64,000 nucleotides of DNA from Sphingopyxis sp. GTDB lineage: Bacteria > Pseudomonadota > Alphaproteobacteria > Sphingomonadales > Sphingomonadaceae. Under the pieces are notes generated by a model that was not told the origin of the DNA, searched no databases, and saw only the letters and a program-made list of their open reading frames with translations. The stretch lies in assembly GCA_016793775.1 (NCBI GenBank), contig JAEULK010000054.1:1-64000 (forward strand). The letters run 5' to 3'. Shown in pieces: positions 27,202-37,912 of this stretch. Position numbers and translations under genes: made by a program. Position 1 is the first letter of the stretch. Each line of letters begins with the position of its first letter.

Positions 27202-27555
27202 TCATGCGCTGCGCAGGATTTTTTCCATCGCCTTGCCCTTCGCGAACTCGTCGATCAATTTGTCGAGATAGCGCAGCTCGCGCATCGGCGGATCTTCGAT
27301 AGTCTCGACGCGGATGCCGCAGATCACCCCGGTGATGAGCGTCCGCGCCGGGTTGAGCGCCGGCGCCTGCGCAAAGAAATCCTCGAAATTCGTGCCTTTC
27401 GCCAGTGCGGCTTCGAGCGCCTTCTGGCTAGATCCGGTCAGCCAGCGGAAAATCTCGTCGACTTCGGCCTTGGTCCGGCCCTCCTTCTCGCCCTTGGCGA
27501 TATAATGCGGATAGACACTCGCGACGCTGACAGAAAAGATGCGGTGGCCCGCCAC
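27202..27555 (-). CDS. DUF2200 domain-containing protein
   Basis: A 117-residue protein matching DUF2200: [34 protein letters not shown] and the C-terminal [16 protein letters not shown] block. A GTG start that overlaps the serB stop by 1 nt (TAGTG) is chosen, since the family begins just before HRI. It is therefore translationally coupled to serB. DUF2200 has no established biochemical function known to me. Confidence 0.85.
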   Translation of the reverse strand: MAGHRIFSVSVASVYPHYIAKGEKEGRTKAEVDEIFRWLTGSSQKALEAALAKGTNFEDFFAQAPALNPARTLITGVICGIRVETIEDPPMRELRYLDKLIDEFAKGKAMEKILRSA

Positions 27556-28439
27556 TATCCCATCACCCAGTTCCGCCGCGGATAACCCTGCGCCCACAGC
27601 AGCGCGGTCAGGTCGTGGTGGCGGATCACCGCCGCGGCCGCCTCGCCGGCCGAGGTGTGCGGGTGATAGCCGATGCCCAGCCCCGCCGCGGTGATCATCG
27701 GGATGTCGTTGGCGCCGTCGCCGACCGCCAGCGTCTGGGCGAGCGGCAGGCCATGCCGCGCCGCTTCGGCCTTGAGTGTCTCCAGCTTCGCGGCGCTGTC
27801 GATGATCGGCTCGATCACCCGCCCCGACAATTTGCCGTCGGCGATCTCCAGGATGTTTGCGACCACCTTGTCGAAACCGATCGCCTCGCCGACCGGGTCG
27901 GCAAAGGCGGTGAAGCCGCCCGACACCAGCACCGAATAAGCGCCATGCGCCTTCATCGTCTGGACCAACGTGCGCGCGCCGCGGGTCAGCCGCACCCGTT
28001 CGATCCGGCATTCGGCCAGCGTCGCTTCCGCCATGCCGCCAAGCAGCCCGACGCGCTCGATCAGCGCGGCGCGGAAATCGAGTTCGCCCTTCATCGCGCG
28101 CGCGGTGATCGCGGCGATCTCGTCCTTGATCCCGGCATAATCGGCCAGCTCGTCGATGCATTCGACGCTGATCATCGTCGAATCCATGTCGGCGACGATC
28201 AGTTTCTTGGTGCGGTCGCCCAGCGGCTGGACGACGACATCGAGCGCGCCATGGTCCATCTTCGCCAGTTCCTCGCGCGCGCTGACCAGGCTGCCCTGGA
28301 ACACGATATCGGCGGCATCGCCGACGTCGAGCCAATGCGGCGCGCCGACGTCATGCCCGGTCGCGTCGAGCCGGTCGATGCCCTCGCGAACCACCTCGTC
28401 GGTCAGCTTCCCGGCTGCTATCAGCGTGGCTACGAACAT
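27555..28439 (-). CDS. serB: Phosphoserine phosphatase
   Basis: A 294-residue HAD-superfamily phosphatase for the last step of serine synthesis. The nucleophile motif is DMDST (84-88), motif II lies in [10 protein letters not shown], and motif III is GDGANDIPM. The N-terminal 75 residues form an ACT-like regulatory domain, usual for SerB. An AAGGAGA box sits 7 nt upstream of the ATG. The start codon (CAT on the plus strand, 28437-28439) overlaps the miaA ATG by 2 nt, so the two genes diverge with no spacer. Confidence 0.94.
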   Translation of the reverse strand: MFVATLIAAGKLTDEVVREGIDRLDATGHDVGAPHWLDVGDAADIVFQGSLVSAREELAKMDHGALDVVVQPLGDRTKKLIVADMDSTMISVECIDELADYAGIKDEIAAITARAMKGELDFRAALIERVGLLGGMAEATLAECRIERVRLTRGARTLVQTMKAHGAYSVLVSGGFTAFADPVGEAIGFDKVVANILEIADGKLSGRVIEPIIDSAAKLETLKAEAARHGLPLAQTLAVGDGANDIPMITAAGLGIGYHPHTSAGEAAAAVIRHHDLTALLWAQGYPRRNWVMG

Positions 28440-29397
28440 GGCATCTCCTTCTTTCCCTGCGGCGCATCCGGCGCCTGTCGCGCTTATCGCCGGACCCACC
28501 GCCAGCGGCAAGAGCGCATTGGCGGTCGCCCTCGCCCGGGCACTCGGCAACGGCGCCGTGGTCAACGCCGATGCCAGCCAGGTCTATGCCGACCTCGCCA
28601 TCCTCTCGGCGCGCCCCACGGATCAGGAGATGGCGGGCGTGCCCCACCATCTCTTCGGCCATGTGGGCGCCGCCGAGGCGCATAACGCCGCACGCTGGTC
28701 CGATGAGGCGCGCGGGGTCATCAAGCACGCTCACGCCGCAGGGAGGGTTCCCATCCTCGTCGGCGGCACCGGACTCTATCTGCGCACCCTGCTCTTCGGC
28801 ATTGCCCCCGTGCCCGACATCGACCCCACCGTACGTGCAGCCGTACGCGCGATGGACGTCGCCGACGCCCATGCCGCGCTCGCCGACGCCGATCCCACCG
28901 CAGCAGCGAAGCTCAACCCCGCGGACACCACCCGCGTCGCCCGGGCGCTCGAAGTGGCGCGATCGACCGGCCGCCCGCTTGCCGACTGGCAGGCGGCGAC
29001 CGAGGGCGGCATCGCCGCCGACATCGCCCTCACCCCTTTCGTCCTGCTTCCCCCGCGCGACTGGTTGCGCGCCCGCTGCGACACCCGCCTCGAAGCGATG
29101 TTCGACGGCGGGGCGATTGCGGAGGTCGAAGCGCTGCTCGCCCGCGATCTCGACCCCGATCTCCCCGTCATGCGCGCGATCGGCGTGCCGCAGATCGCGC
29201 AATATCTGCGCGGCGAAATCACGCGCGGCGAAGCGCTCGCACTCGCGCAGGCGGCCACCCGTCAATATGCCAAGCGCCAGTTCACCTGGTTCCGCCATCA
29301 GCCCCCCGCCGATTGGCCGCGCCACGAAGAGTCATTAAACAACGATAGTATCAGCAAAATGGCAATAATATTACGTGATGGGATGTTGACAGGATAG
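28438..29397 (+). CDS. miaA: tRNA dimethylallyltransferase
   Basis: A 319-residue MiaA that isopentenylates A37 of tRNAs reading UNN codons. The P-loop GPTASGKS (19-26), the [11 protein letters not shown] block and the [12 protein letters not shown] block are diagnostic. The ATG overlaps the serB start codon and no clear Shine-Dalgarno is visible, so the initiation signal lies inside serB. The last 20 codons are AT-rich and seem to double as the ilvB promoter region. The ilv leader and ilvB follow at once. Confidence 0.93.
   Translation: MASPSFPAAHPAPVALIAGPTASGKSALAVALARALGNGAVVNADASQVYADLAILSARPTDQEMAGVPHHLFGHVGAAEAHNAARWSDEARGVIKHAHAAGRVPILVGGTGLYLRTLLFGIAPVPDIDPTVRAAVRAMDVADAHAALADADPTAAAKLNPADTTRVARALEVARSTGRPLADWQAATEGGIAADIALTPFVLLPPRDWLRARCDTRLEAMFDGGAIAEVEALLARDLDPDLPVMRAIGVPQIAQYLRGEITRGEALALAQAATRQYAKRQFTWFRHQPPADWPRHEESLNNDSISKMAIILRDGMLTG
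29370..29381. promoter_or_regulatory. 12-mer shared with the amino-acid dehydrogenase promoter
   Basis: attacgtgatgg occurs here and, exactly, at 62685-62696 upstream of the Leu/Val-type dehydrogenase gene. Both sit in branched-chain amino-acid promoter regions. A common regulator site (for example Lrp/AsnC-like) is inferred only. Confidence 0.35.
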
Positions 29398-29414
29398 AAT
29401 CATGCACCTATTGC
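29386..29414 (+). promoter_or_regulatory. Candidate sigma-70-type promoter of ilvBH
   Basis: TTGACA (29386-29391) and TATTGC (29409-29414) are 17 bp apart. Transcription would start near 29421, inside the candidate leader ORF. This therefore competes with the leader-peptide hypothesis; the AT-rich stretch 29332-29380 could hold an upstream promoter instead. Confidence 0.35.
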
Positions 29415-29467
29415 CCGCCGACCTGCTGCGGCGCACAAGGCGCGCGCCCATGGTGATGACACAGTGA
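29402..29467 (+). CDS. Candidate ilvB leader peptide
   Basis: A 21-codon ORF reading M-H-L-L-P-A-D-L-L-R-R-T-R-R-A-P-M-V-M-T-Q, with four leucines and one valine. An AGGAT box is 6 nt upstream of the ATG. It starts 4 nt after the miaA stop and ends 16 nt before the ilvB start. There is no room for a terminator hairpin between leader and ilvB, so any control would be translational. The composition is suggestive but weaker than at leuA. Confidence 0.3.
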   Translation: MHLLPADLLRRTRRAPMVMTQ

Positions 29468-29483
29468 GCAAAGGAGCTTCGTC

Positions 29484-31238
29484 GTGACGGAAATGAGTGG
29501 TGCCGACATGGTGGTTCAGGCGCTGGTCGACCTCGGGGTCGATACGGTGTTCGGCTATCCGGGCGGCGCGGTGCTTCCGATCTATGACGCGCTTTTCAAG
29601 CACCCGACGATCAAGCACATCCTCGTCCGCCACGAACAGGCGGCGACCCATGCGGCGGAGGGCTATGCGCGCTCGACCGGCAAGCCCGGCGTCGTGCTCG
29701 TCACCTCGGGGCCCGGCGCGACCAATGCCGTCACCGGCATCACCGACGCGCTGATGGATTCGATCCCGATGGTCGTTCTCACCGGCCAGGTCTCTACCGC
29801 GCTGATCGGCACCGACGCCTTCCAGGAATGCGACACCGTCGGCATCACGCGCCACTGCACCAAGCATAATTATCTGGTGATGGACCCCGAACGCCTCGGC
29901 CCGATCATGCATGAGGCCTTCTATATCGCGACCCACGGCCGCCCCGGCCCGGTGGTGATCGACATCCCCAAAAATGTACAGGTTGCGACCGGCAATTATG
30001 TGATCCCCGAAAAGATCGCGCACAAAAGCTATCGCCCGCAGGTCGAACCCGACGCCGACGCGATCGCCGAAGCGATCGCCCTGATCGCCGCGGCGCAGCG
30101 CCCGGTCTTCTACACCGGCGGCGGCGTCATCAACGCCGGCCCCGATGCCAGCGCCGCGCTGCGCCAGCTCGTCAGCCTCACCGGCGCGCCGATCACCTCG
30201 ACGCTGATGGGGCTCGGCGCCTTCCCGTGCGACGATCCCAAATGGCTCGGCATGCTCGGCATGCACGGCACCTATGAAGCAAACATGGCGATGAACCGCG
30301 CCGACCTGATCATCGCGGTCGGCGCGCGCTTCGACGACCGCGTCACCGGCCGCCTCGACGCCTTCGCGCCCGAGGCGAAGAAGATCCACATCGACATCGA
30401 CCGCAGCTCGATCAACAAGATCGTGCCGATCGACGTCGCGGTGGTCGCCGACGCCGGTCGCGCGCTCGACGCGCTGATCGCGGCTTGGCAGGATGCGGGC
30501 CACAAGCCCCGCGACCTCGGCGAATGGTGGCGCCGCGTCGATGGCTGGCGCGCGACCCGCTGCCTCGACTTCCCCGAAAGGAAGGACGACGACGCCGACA
30601 TCATGCCGCAGCGCGCGGTGAAGGCGCTGTTCGACGCGACCCGCGGCCGCGATCCGATCATCACGACCGAGGTCGGCCAGCACCAGATGTGGGCGGCGCA
30701 GCATTTCGGCTTTTCCGCCCCCAACCGCTGGCTCACCAGCGGCGGCCTCGGCACGATGGGTTACGGCTTCCCCGCCGCGGTCGGCGCGCAAATCGCGCAC
30801 CCCGGTCGCCTCGTCATCTGCATCGCGGGCGAAGCCAGCCTGCAGATGAACATCCAGGAAATGGGCACCGTCGCGCAATACCGCCTGCCGGTGAAGATCT
30901 TCATCCTCAACAATGAGTGGATGGGCATGGTCCGCCAGTGGCAGGAGCTGACCTATGAAAGCCGCTATTCGAACAGCTATTCGGACAGCCTGCCCGATTT
31001 CGTGAAGCTCGCCGACGCCTATGGCTGGACTGGTCTGCGCATCGACACTCTGGGTCAGCTCGAAGACGGCATAAGGACGATGATCGAGACCCCGGGCCCG
31101 GTGATCGTTGACTGCCGCGTCGCGCAGCTTGCCAACTGCTTCCCGATGATCCCGTCGGGCGCCGCCCACACCGAAATGCTCCTCCAGCCGAGCGACGTCA
31201 CCGGCACGATGGATGACGAAGCCAAGGCACTGGTGTAA
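29484..31238 (+). CDS. ilvB: Acetolactate synthase large (catalytic) subunit
   Basis: A 584-residue ThDP enzyme condensing pyruvate to acetolactate (or acetohydroxybutyrate) for Val/Leu/Ile. The catalytic glutamate E51 lies in VRHEQAATHAAEG. The ThDP/Mg region reads IAGEASLQMN then FILNNEWMGMV; the usual aspartate of G-D-(A/G)-S is a glutamate here (E450). A GTG start is chosen because AAGGAG lies 7 nt upstream. ilvH follows after 3 nt, so the two subunits are co-expressed. Confidence 0.95.
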   Translation: MTEMSGADMVVQALVDLGVDTVFGYPGGAVLPIYDALFKHPTIKHILVRHEQAATHAAEGYARSTGKPGVVLVTSGPGATNAVTGITDALMDSIPMVVLTGQVSTALIGTDAFQECDTVGITRHCTKHNYLVMDPERLGPIMHEAFYIATHGRPGPVVIDIPKNVQVATGNYVIPEKIAHKSYRPQVEPDADAIAEAIALIAAAQRPVFYTGGGVINAGPDASAALRQLVSLTGAPITSTLMGLGAFPCDDPKWLGMLGMHGTYEANMAMNRADLIIAVGARFDDRVTGRLDAFAPEAKKIHIDIDRSSINKIVPIDVAVVADAGRALDALIAAWQDAGHKPRDLGEWWRRVDGWRATRCLDFPERKDDDADIMPQRAVKALFDATRGRDPIITTEVGQHQMWAAQHFGFSAPNRWLTSGGLGTMGYGFPAAVGAQIAHPGRLVICIAGEASLQMNIQEMGTVAQYRLPVKIFILNNEWMGMVRQWQELTYESRYSNSYSDSLPDFVKLADAYGWTGLRIDTLGQLEDGIRTMIETPGPVIVDCRVAQLANCFPMIPSGAAHTEMLLQPSDVTGTMDDEAKALV

Positions 31239-31241
31239 AAC

Positions 31242-31757
31242 ATGAAAATCAAAACCGAAGCGGGCGAGCGCCATGTGCTCGCCGTCACCGTCGATAACGA
31301 GGCGGGCATTCTCGCCAAGATCACCGGGCTCTTCTCGGCGCGCGGCTATAATATCGAAAGCCTGACCGTCGCCGACATCAGCGCCGACCATGCCCTGTCG
31401 CGCATCACCATCGTCACCTCGGGGCCTCCTGCCGTGATCGACCAGATCATCGCCCAGCTCGACCGCCTCGTCCCCGTCCACAATGTCGTCGATCTCGCCG
31501 ACCAGGGTGCGCATGTCGAACGCGAGATCGCCCTCGTCAAGGTCGCGGGCAGCGGCGACAAGCGGATCGAAGCGCTGCGCATGGCGGACGTCTTCCGCGC
31601 CAAGGTCGTCGACACGACGCTCACCAGCTTCATCTTCGAAATCACCGGGAACAGCGACAAGGTCGACCGCTTCATCGCGCTGATGCGCGAATGCGGGCTG
31701 GTCGAGGTCGGCCGCACCGGTGTCGTCGCCATCGCCCGGGGGGCGGAGGCCGTCTGA
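31242..31757 (+). CDS. ilvH: Acetolactate synthase small (regulatory) subunit
   Basis: A 171-residue regulatory subunit that activates the large subunit and confers valine feedback. An N-terminal ACT domain (7-80; HVLAVTVDNEAGILAKITGLF, NIESLTVADI) is followed by the second ACT-like domain (85-165). It lies 3 nt after ilvB. The gene is also called ilvN. A palindromic repeat separates it from ilvC. Confidence 0.94.
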   Translation: MKIKTEAGERHVLAVTVDNEAGILAKITGLFSARGYNIESLTVADISADHALSRITIVTSGPPAVIDQIIAQLDRLVPVHNVVDLADQGAHVEREIALVKVAGSGDKRIEALRMADVFRAKVVDTTLTSFIFEITGNSDKVDRFIALMRECGLVEVGRTGVVAIARGAEAV

Positions 31758-31763
31758 AATAAC

Positions 31764-32890
<1,127 letters not shown>

Positions 32891-32959
32891 CGTCGACCCA
32901 CGCGGGGACAGGCGCCCAACGGCCTTCCGCATCGGCCGGCGAAGCGCTAGGGACGGAGC

Positions 32960-33562
32960 ATGCCCTCCGACCTCGCCTTCGCCTGCCGATGCGGCGCCGT
33001 TTCCGGAACCCTGTCAGACGTCGGCCCCGGCCAGGGCGATCATGTCATATGCCATTGCACCGACTGCCAGGATTTGACGCGCCATTTGGGCCATGCCGAA
33101 GCGGTGCTCGACGCGCATGGCGGCAGCGCGCTCTACCAGTCGCGCTGCGCAAAAATGCGCATCGATACAGGCCGCGAGCAGCTCGCCTGCCTCCACATGA
33201 CCGACAAGCCGACCCTGCGCTGGTACGCATCCTGCTGCGGCATGCCGCTGTTCAACACTTATGCGAACGGCCGGATTCCCTATATCACGACTCAGCTCGC
33301 CGCCTGCGACCCGGTGAAGCGCGCGGCGCTGACCGGCCCGCCGCTCGGGCATCTGTTTGCACAGGACGGCATCGACGACACCAGCGCGCTCCCCAGAATG
33401 AGCATGGGCCAGCTCATGCGCCGCTTCTTCCCGCGCATGCTCCGCGACCTATTCTCGGGCGACCGCCGCCGCTGTCCGCTCTTCGATTCCAGGACGCTCC
33501 AGCCGATCGCCCCGCCCCACCGCCTGACCGCCAAAGAACGCCAGGCCTTGCGCGACGCCTAA
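32960..33562 (+). CDS. DUF6151/GFA-like zinc-binding protein
   Basis: A 200-residue protein with a cysteine-rich fold resembling glutathione-dependent formaldehyde-activating (GFA) enzymes. The clusters CRCGAVSG (9-16), CHCTDCQD (about 31-38) and the SCCGMPLF block (about 92-99) can bind zinc. No catalytic role can be given. It stands alone 69 nt downstream of ilvC and is followed by a perfect inverted repeat. Confidence 0.75.
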   Translation: MPSDLAFACRCGAVSGTLSDVGPGQGDHVICHCTDCQDLTRHLGHAEAVLDAHGGSALYQSRCAKMRIDTGREQLACLHMTDKPTLRWYASCCGMPLFNTYANGRIPYITTQLAACDPVKRAALTGPPLGHLFAQDGIDDTSALPRMSMGQLMRRFFPRMLRDLFSGDRRRCPLFDSRTLQPIAPPHRLTAKERQALRDA

Positions 33563-33619
33563 CCCGCCCTTCAGCACATTTCACCATTTCCGCGACAACG
33601 GAAATCCGTCATTTTCTTT

Positions 33620-33683
33620 CTTCGTGCCTTTGTGCCTTTGTGCGAGTCTAGGGAATCTCGCACAAAGGCACAAAGGCACGAAG
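33620..33683. repeat. 27-bp perfect inverted repeat
   Basis: The arms at 33620-33646 and 33657-33683 are exact reverse complements with a 10-nt spacer. Each arm contains a short tandem of 'gcctttgt'. There is no U-run on either side. It lies between the DUF6151 gene and bioF. Confidence 0.9.
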
Positions 33684-33739
33684 ACCAGATACGCCAACCG
33701 GGATGCCCGCCTCACAATGAATACCGAAGAGAGAATACC

Positions 33740-34876
33740 ATGGTGACCCATCCCTTCGCCGCTCACCACGCCGACCTCGCCGGCCTCGCCACCGCAAACC
33801 GTCGCCGTACGCTGAGCCCGCGCGCCGGCATCGACTTCGCCTCGAACGACTATCTCGGTCTTGCGAACTCCTACCTGCTCAACGAAGCGCTCGCCGAGGG
33901 TCTGCGCCGCGGCATCCCCGCCGGCTCGGGCGGCTCGCGCCTGCTGCGCGGCAATCATGAGGAGCATGAGGCGCTCGAGGTGCACGCCGCGCGCCATTAT
34001 GGCAGCGAGGCGGCGCTCTTCTTTCCGACCGGCTTCGCCGCCAACGCCGCGCTCTTCGCGACTTTGCCGCAGCGCGGCGACCTGATCGTCCACGACGCGC
34101 TGATCCACGCCAGCGCGCACGACGGAATGAAGCTCGGCCGCGCCGAGCGCGCGGCGGCGCTGCACAACGACCCGCAGGCCTTCGACGACGCCATCGCCGC
34201 GTGGCGCGCGCGCGGCGGCGCCGGCACGCCGTGGATCGCGGTCGAAAGCCTGTACAGCATGGACGGCGACCGCGCCTCGCTCGCCGCGCTGGCCAAGGTC
34301 GCCGACCGCCACGACGCGATACTCGTCGTCGACGAGGCGCACGCCACGGGCGTCTATGGCCCCGCGGGCCAGGGCCTCGCGCACCGGCTCGTGGGCCGCG
34401 AGAACCTCGTCACCCTCCACACCTGCGGCAAGGCGCTCGGCTGCGAAGGCGCGCTGCTCTGCGGCCCGGCGATCGTCCGCGACTTCCTGATCAACCGCGG
34501 TCGCCCCTTCATCTTCTCGACCGCGCCCTCGCCGCTGATGGCGTGGCTCGTCCGCCAGGCGCTTGAAATCGTCGCCAACGCACCCGAGCGCGCCGCGCAT
34601 CTCCACAGCCTCGTCGCGCACGCCGAGGCACGCCTGGCCGCGCTAGGCCTGCCCGCCAGCCGCAGCCAGATTCTTCCCGTCGTGATCGGCGACAACAAGC
34701 GTACGATGCGCATCGCGGGCGCGCTGCAGGAGGCCGGCTTCGACATCCGCGGCATCCGTCCGCCGACCGTCCCGCAAGGGACCGCGCGCCTGCGCATCGC
34801 GATCACGCTCAACGTGACCGAGGCCGACATCGACCGCATGATCGATACGCTCGCCGGCGCGATGGCCGCCGCATGA
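33740..34876 (+). CDS. bioF: 8-amino-7-oxononanoate synthase
   Basis: A 378-residue PLP alpha-oxoamine synthase that joins pimeloyl thioester and alanine in biotin synthesis. The substrate region [12 protein letters not shown] and the motif [15 protein letters not shown] are present. The PLP lysine is K231 in [11 protein letters not shown]; most BioF proteins have T-L-G-K-A there. The ATG at 33740 is the family-consistent start. It overlaps bioD by 4 nt. Confidence 0.92.
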   Translation: MVTHPFAAHHADLAGLATANRRRTLSPRAGIDFASNDYLGLANSYLLNEALAEGLRRGIPAGSGGSRLLRGNHEEHEALEVHAARHYGSEAALFFPTGFAANAALFATLPQRGDLIVHDALIHASAHDGMKLGRAERAAALHNDPQAFDDAIAAWRARGGAGTPWIAVESLYSMDGDRASLAALAKVADRHDAILVVDEAHATGVYGPAGQGLAHRLVGRENLVTLHTCGKALGCEGALLCGPAIVRDFLINRGRPFIFSTAPSPLMAWLVRQALEIVANAPERAAHLHSLVAHAEARLAALGLPASRSQILPVVIGDNKRTMRIAGALQEAGFDIRGIRPPTVPQGTARLRIAITLNVTEADIDRMIDTLAGAMAAA

Positions 34877-35481
34877 CGCGCTTCGTCGTCACCGGCACCG
34901 ACACCGGCATCGGCAAGACCGTCTTCAGCGCCGCGCTCGCGGGTGCGACCGGTACGCCCTATTGGAAGCCGATCCAGTCGGGCCTCGAAGAGGAAACCGA
35001 CAGCGAAGCCGTCGCGCGCCTCGCCGGCGTCCCCTTCCGCGCCGAAGCTTATCGCCTCGCCACGCCCGCCTCACCGCACCTCGCCGCCGAGATCGACGGC
35101 GTAACCATCGAGCCCGACCGGCTCACACCGCCTGCGGGCGACCTGATCGTCGAAGGCGCCGGCGGCGCGCTCGTCCCCGTCACCCGCACCCTGCTCTACG
35201 CTGCCCTCTTCGCGCGCTGGCAGATCCCCGTGATCGTCTGCGCGCGCACCGCGCTCGGCACGATCAACCACAGCTTGCTGACCATCGAAGCGCTCAAAAG
35301 CCGTGGCGTCCCCATCCACGGCCTCGCCTTCCTCGGCGACCCGGTGGAGGACAGCGAAGCGATCATCGCGAAGATATCGGGCGTCCGCCGCCTCGGCCGC
35401 CTGCCGATCGTCGCCCCTCTCACCTCCGAAGCGCTGGCCGAAGCCTTCGCTGCCAATTTCGACTGCGCGGATTTCGCATGA
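34873..35481 (+). CDS. bioD: ATP-dependent dethiobiotin synthetase
   Basis: A 202-residue P-loop carboxylase-like enzyme closing the ureido ring of dethiobiotin. The P-loop GTDTGIGKT spans 8-16 (K15), the substrate lysine lies in YWKPIQSG, and [10 protein letters not shown] is the Mg/ATP-binding block. It overlaps both bioF and bioA by 4 nt. Confidence 0.94.
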   Translation: MTRFVVTGTDTGIGKTVFSAALAGATGTPYWKPIQSGLEEETDSEAVARLAGVPFRAEAYRLATPASPHLAAEIDGVTIEPDRLTPPAGDLIVEGAGGALVPVTRTLLYAALFARWQIPVIVCARTALGTINHSLLTIEALKSRGVPIHGLAFLGDPVEDSEAIIAKISGVRRLGRLPIVAPLTSEALAEAFAANFDCADFA

Positions 35482-36734
35482 TCTCCCCCATCTGGCACCC
35501 CTTCACCCAGCACGGCCTCGGCGACATCATCCCGCTGATCGCCCGCGGCGAAGGCGCGCGCCTCTACGACGCCGAAGGCAATGCGTGGATCGATGCCATT
35601 TCAAGCTGGTGGGTCACCACCCACGGCCACGCCCACCCGCGGATCATGGCCGCGATCCGCGACCAGAGTGAAAAGCTCGACCAGCTCATCTTCGCCGGCT
35701 GGACGCACGGACCTGCCGAAACCCTTGCCGCCGAGCTGATCCGCATCACCCCGGGTCCGCTCACCCGCGTCTTCTTCTCGGACTCGGGCTCGACCAGCGT
35801 CGAGGTCGCGCTCAAGATGGCGCTCGGCTATTGGTACAACATCGGCGAGCCGCGCAGCCGCATCCTCGTCCTCGAACACAGCTATCATGGCGACACGATC
35901 GGCACGATGTCGGTCGGCGAGCGGGGCGTCTATAATCGCGCCTGGCAGCCTTTGCTGTTCGATGTCGATACCATTCCCTTCCCGCACGAAGGCCGCGAAC
36001 AGGCGACACTCGACGCGCTCGAAGCCGCGTGCCGACAAAAGCCCGCGGCCTTCATCGTCGAACCTTTGATCCTCGGCGCCGGCGGCATGCTGATCTATCC
36101 CGCCTGGGTGCTCGCCGAGATGCGCGCCATCTGTTCGCACCACAATGTCCTCTTCATCGCCGACGAGGTAATGACCGGCTGGGGCCGCACCGGCACGCGC
36201 TTCGCCTGCGACCAGGCCGGCGTCATCCCCGACATCGTCTGCCTGTCGAAGGGGCTGACCGGCGGCGCGATGCCGCTCGCGGTAACCCTCTGCATCGAAC
36301 CGATCTTCGCAGCGCATTACTCGACCGACCGCGCGAAGACCTTCTACCATTCGTCGAGCTACACCGCGAATCCCATCGCCTGCGCCGCCGCAGCCGCCAA
36401 TCTCGCAATCTGGCGCGACGAGCCCGTCCAGCAACGTATCGACGCCCTTTCCGACGCCCAGGCCGCGCACCTTTCGCTGCTCAGCCATGACAGCCGTGTC
36501 GCCAGCCCGCGCCGCCTCGGCACCGTCGCCGCGCTCGACATCGTCGTCCCCGACGCGGGCTATCTCTCGAACCTCGCTCCGCGCCTGATCGCCTTCTACC
36601 GCGACCATGGCGTCCTGCTCCGTCCGCTCGGCAACACACTCTACGTCATGCCGCCCTATTGCATCGCCCCCGGCGACCTCACGCAGGTCTGGGACGCGAT
36701 CGCCGCTTCGCTGGACCACGCCGCAAGTCCCTGA
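35478..36734 (+). CDS. bioA: Adenosylmethionine-8-amino-7-oxononanoate transaminase
   Basis: A 418-residue class III aminotransferase using SAM as amino donor. The opening IWHPFTQHG and the [13 protein letters not shown] block are BioA hallmarks. The PLP aspartate is D229 ([15 protein letters not shown]) and the lysine is K258 (CLSKGLTGG). It is the last gene of bioFDA, a complete path from pimeloyl thioester to dethiobiotin. bioB and any bioC/bioH are not in the window. Confidence 0.95.
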   Translation: MISPIWHPFTQHGLGDIIPLIARGEGARLYDAEGNAWIDAISSWWVTTHGHAHPRIMAAIRDQSEKLDQLIFAGWTHGPAETLAAELIRITPGPLTRVFFSDSGSTSVEVALKMALGYWYNIGEPRSRILVLEHSYHGDTIGTMSVGERGVYNRAWQPLLFDVDTIPFPHEGREQATLDALEAACRQKPAAFIVEPLILGAGGMLIYPAWVLAEMRAICSHHNVLFIADEVMTGWGRTGTRFACDQAGVIPDIVCLSKGLTGGAMPLAVTLCIEPIFAAHYSTDRAKTFYHSSSYTANPIACAAAAANLAIWRDEPVQQRIDALSDAQAAHLSLLSHDSRVASPRRLGTVAALDIVVPDAGYLSNLAPRLIAFYRDHGVLLRPLGNTLYVMPPYCIAPGDLTQVWDAIAASLDHAASP

Positions 36735-36787
36735 TCGCAAGAGGATTTGACGCCTTTCACCGTTCATGAAATATCGGCCCATCTTCA

Positions 36788-37835
36788 TTGTCGGGGGCGA
36801 TCATGGACCGGGGCGAAGGCGCGATCGCGCCGCCGATCAAGCAGCCGCATATCGTCCGGACCGAGGCCTTCATCACCGGCCTAGTGACCTCGGTGCTGTT
36901 GCTGATGGTGGCGCCGGCGCTGCTCGTGGCCGGGCTCCCGCTGCTTTTCGGAGAGGTCGAATGGGGCGAGGTGGGCGTGCCCGCGCTCATCCTCGGCGCC
37001 ATGCTTGCCGCGACGTCGCCGACTTCGGGCTGAAACATGATCTGGAGGCGGCGGTCGCGCGCGCTGGAATACCACGCGCCGCTGCGGTCGTTGGGGCGCC
37101 CCAACGACCGGCTCGGCGCGGGGCGCATCGAAACCGGCGACGAGAATTGGCGTGCGCTGTTTGGCTTGCTGATCTGCCATGCACAGCGCGTGAGCATGGT
37201 GCCGATCGGCCAACCCGCCACGATGGAAGAGGTGCGCCGCATCGCGGCGACGCCCGACCTGCTGGCCAAGACGATCTTCGTCCCTCCCGCCAACCGGCGC
37301 AACCGCGACTTCAGTTTCGCGCCCGATCCGGCGGCCAAGTCGATCGGCGCCATGCGGGACTGGACGCGGGCGCAGGTCGCCGATGTGCTGGCGGAATTCC
37401 CCGCCTTCCGCGGCGGCGCGCGGCTGGCGACCTTCCCCGAGGGCGAGGCGGCGCTGGCTGCGCCCCTTCTCGATCGCCGAATCGACTTTCTTCCAGGCCC
37501 TGCCGATGGCGCTGCCGCTGCCGGCCGCGCGGCCGCCGCGACGCTGGGCGGTGCCGATCATTGGCGGACTGGCGATGAGCGGGCTGTCGCTCCTGATCTG
37601 GAACATGCTCGTGTTCCCCTGCCAACTCGCGGTGCTTCAGGAACGGCTAGCCAGCCATTATGGGTTCGACTTGGCCGAAGAATATGGCTGGACCTGGTCG
37701 CAGCTCTGGCGACAGCTCGCGGGATCGGTGCTCGCGGCCCTGCCTTTCATCGCCTGGCCATTCGTCGCCCGGCGCCTGACCGGCGTCGGACGGCGGCGCC
37801 GTTGGGCCGACCCGCTCGAATCGCCAGTCCATTGA
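36788..37835 (+). pseudogene. Degenerate membrane-protein gene with several frame changes
   Basis: Coding potential jumps between frames. 36788-37033 encodes a transmembrane hairpin (FITGLVTSVLLLMVAPALLVAG) ending in TGA. A short frame at about 37020-37055 reads DFGLKHDLEAAVARA. 37056 to about 37470 reads LEYHAPLRSLGRPND through RRIAATPDLLAKTIFVPP. From about 37475 another frame reads a second membrane part (VPIIGGLAMSGLSLLIWNML, then WRQLAGSVLAALPFIAWPF) to 37835. One ancestral gene broken by at least two frameshifts and probably an internal deletion is the simplest reading. The family is not recognised. Confidence 0.65.
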
Positions 37836-37912
37836 CCGCCACCAATTCGGCTTAGGTTCATCTTCGCCGTTTAGGCATGGACGCGAGGGACAGTTCGAGG
37901 GATAATGCGACG

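Noticed and set aside
36766-37578. 270-residue open frame as the real gene in the 36.8-kb region
   Set aside because: Most of it is arginine/alanine shadow; only a short part (about 37020-37055) looks like genuine protein, which fits a frameshifted pseudogene.
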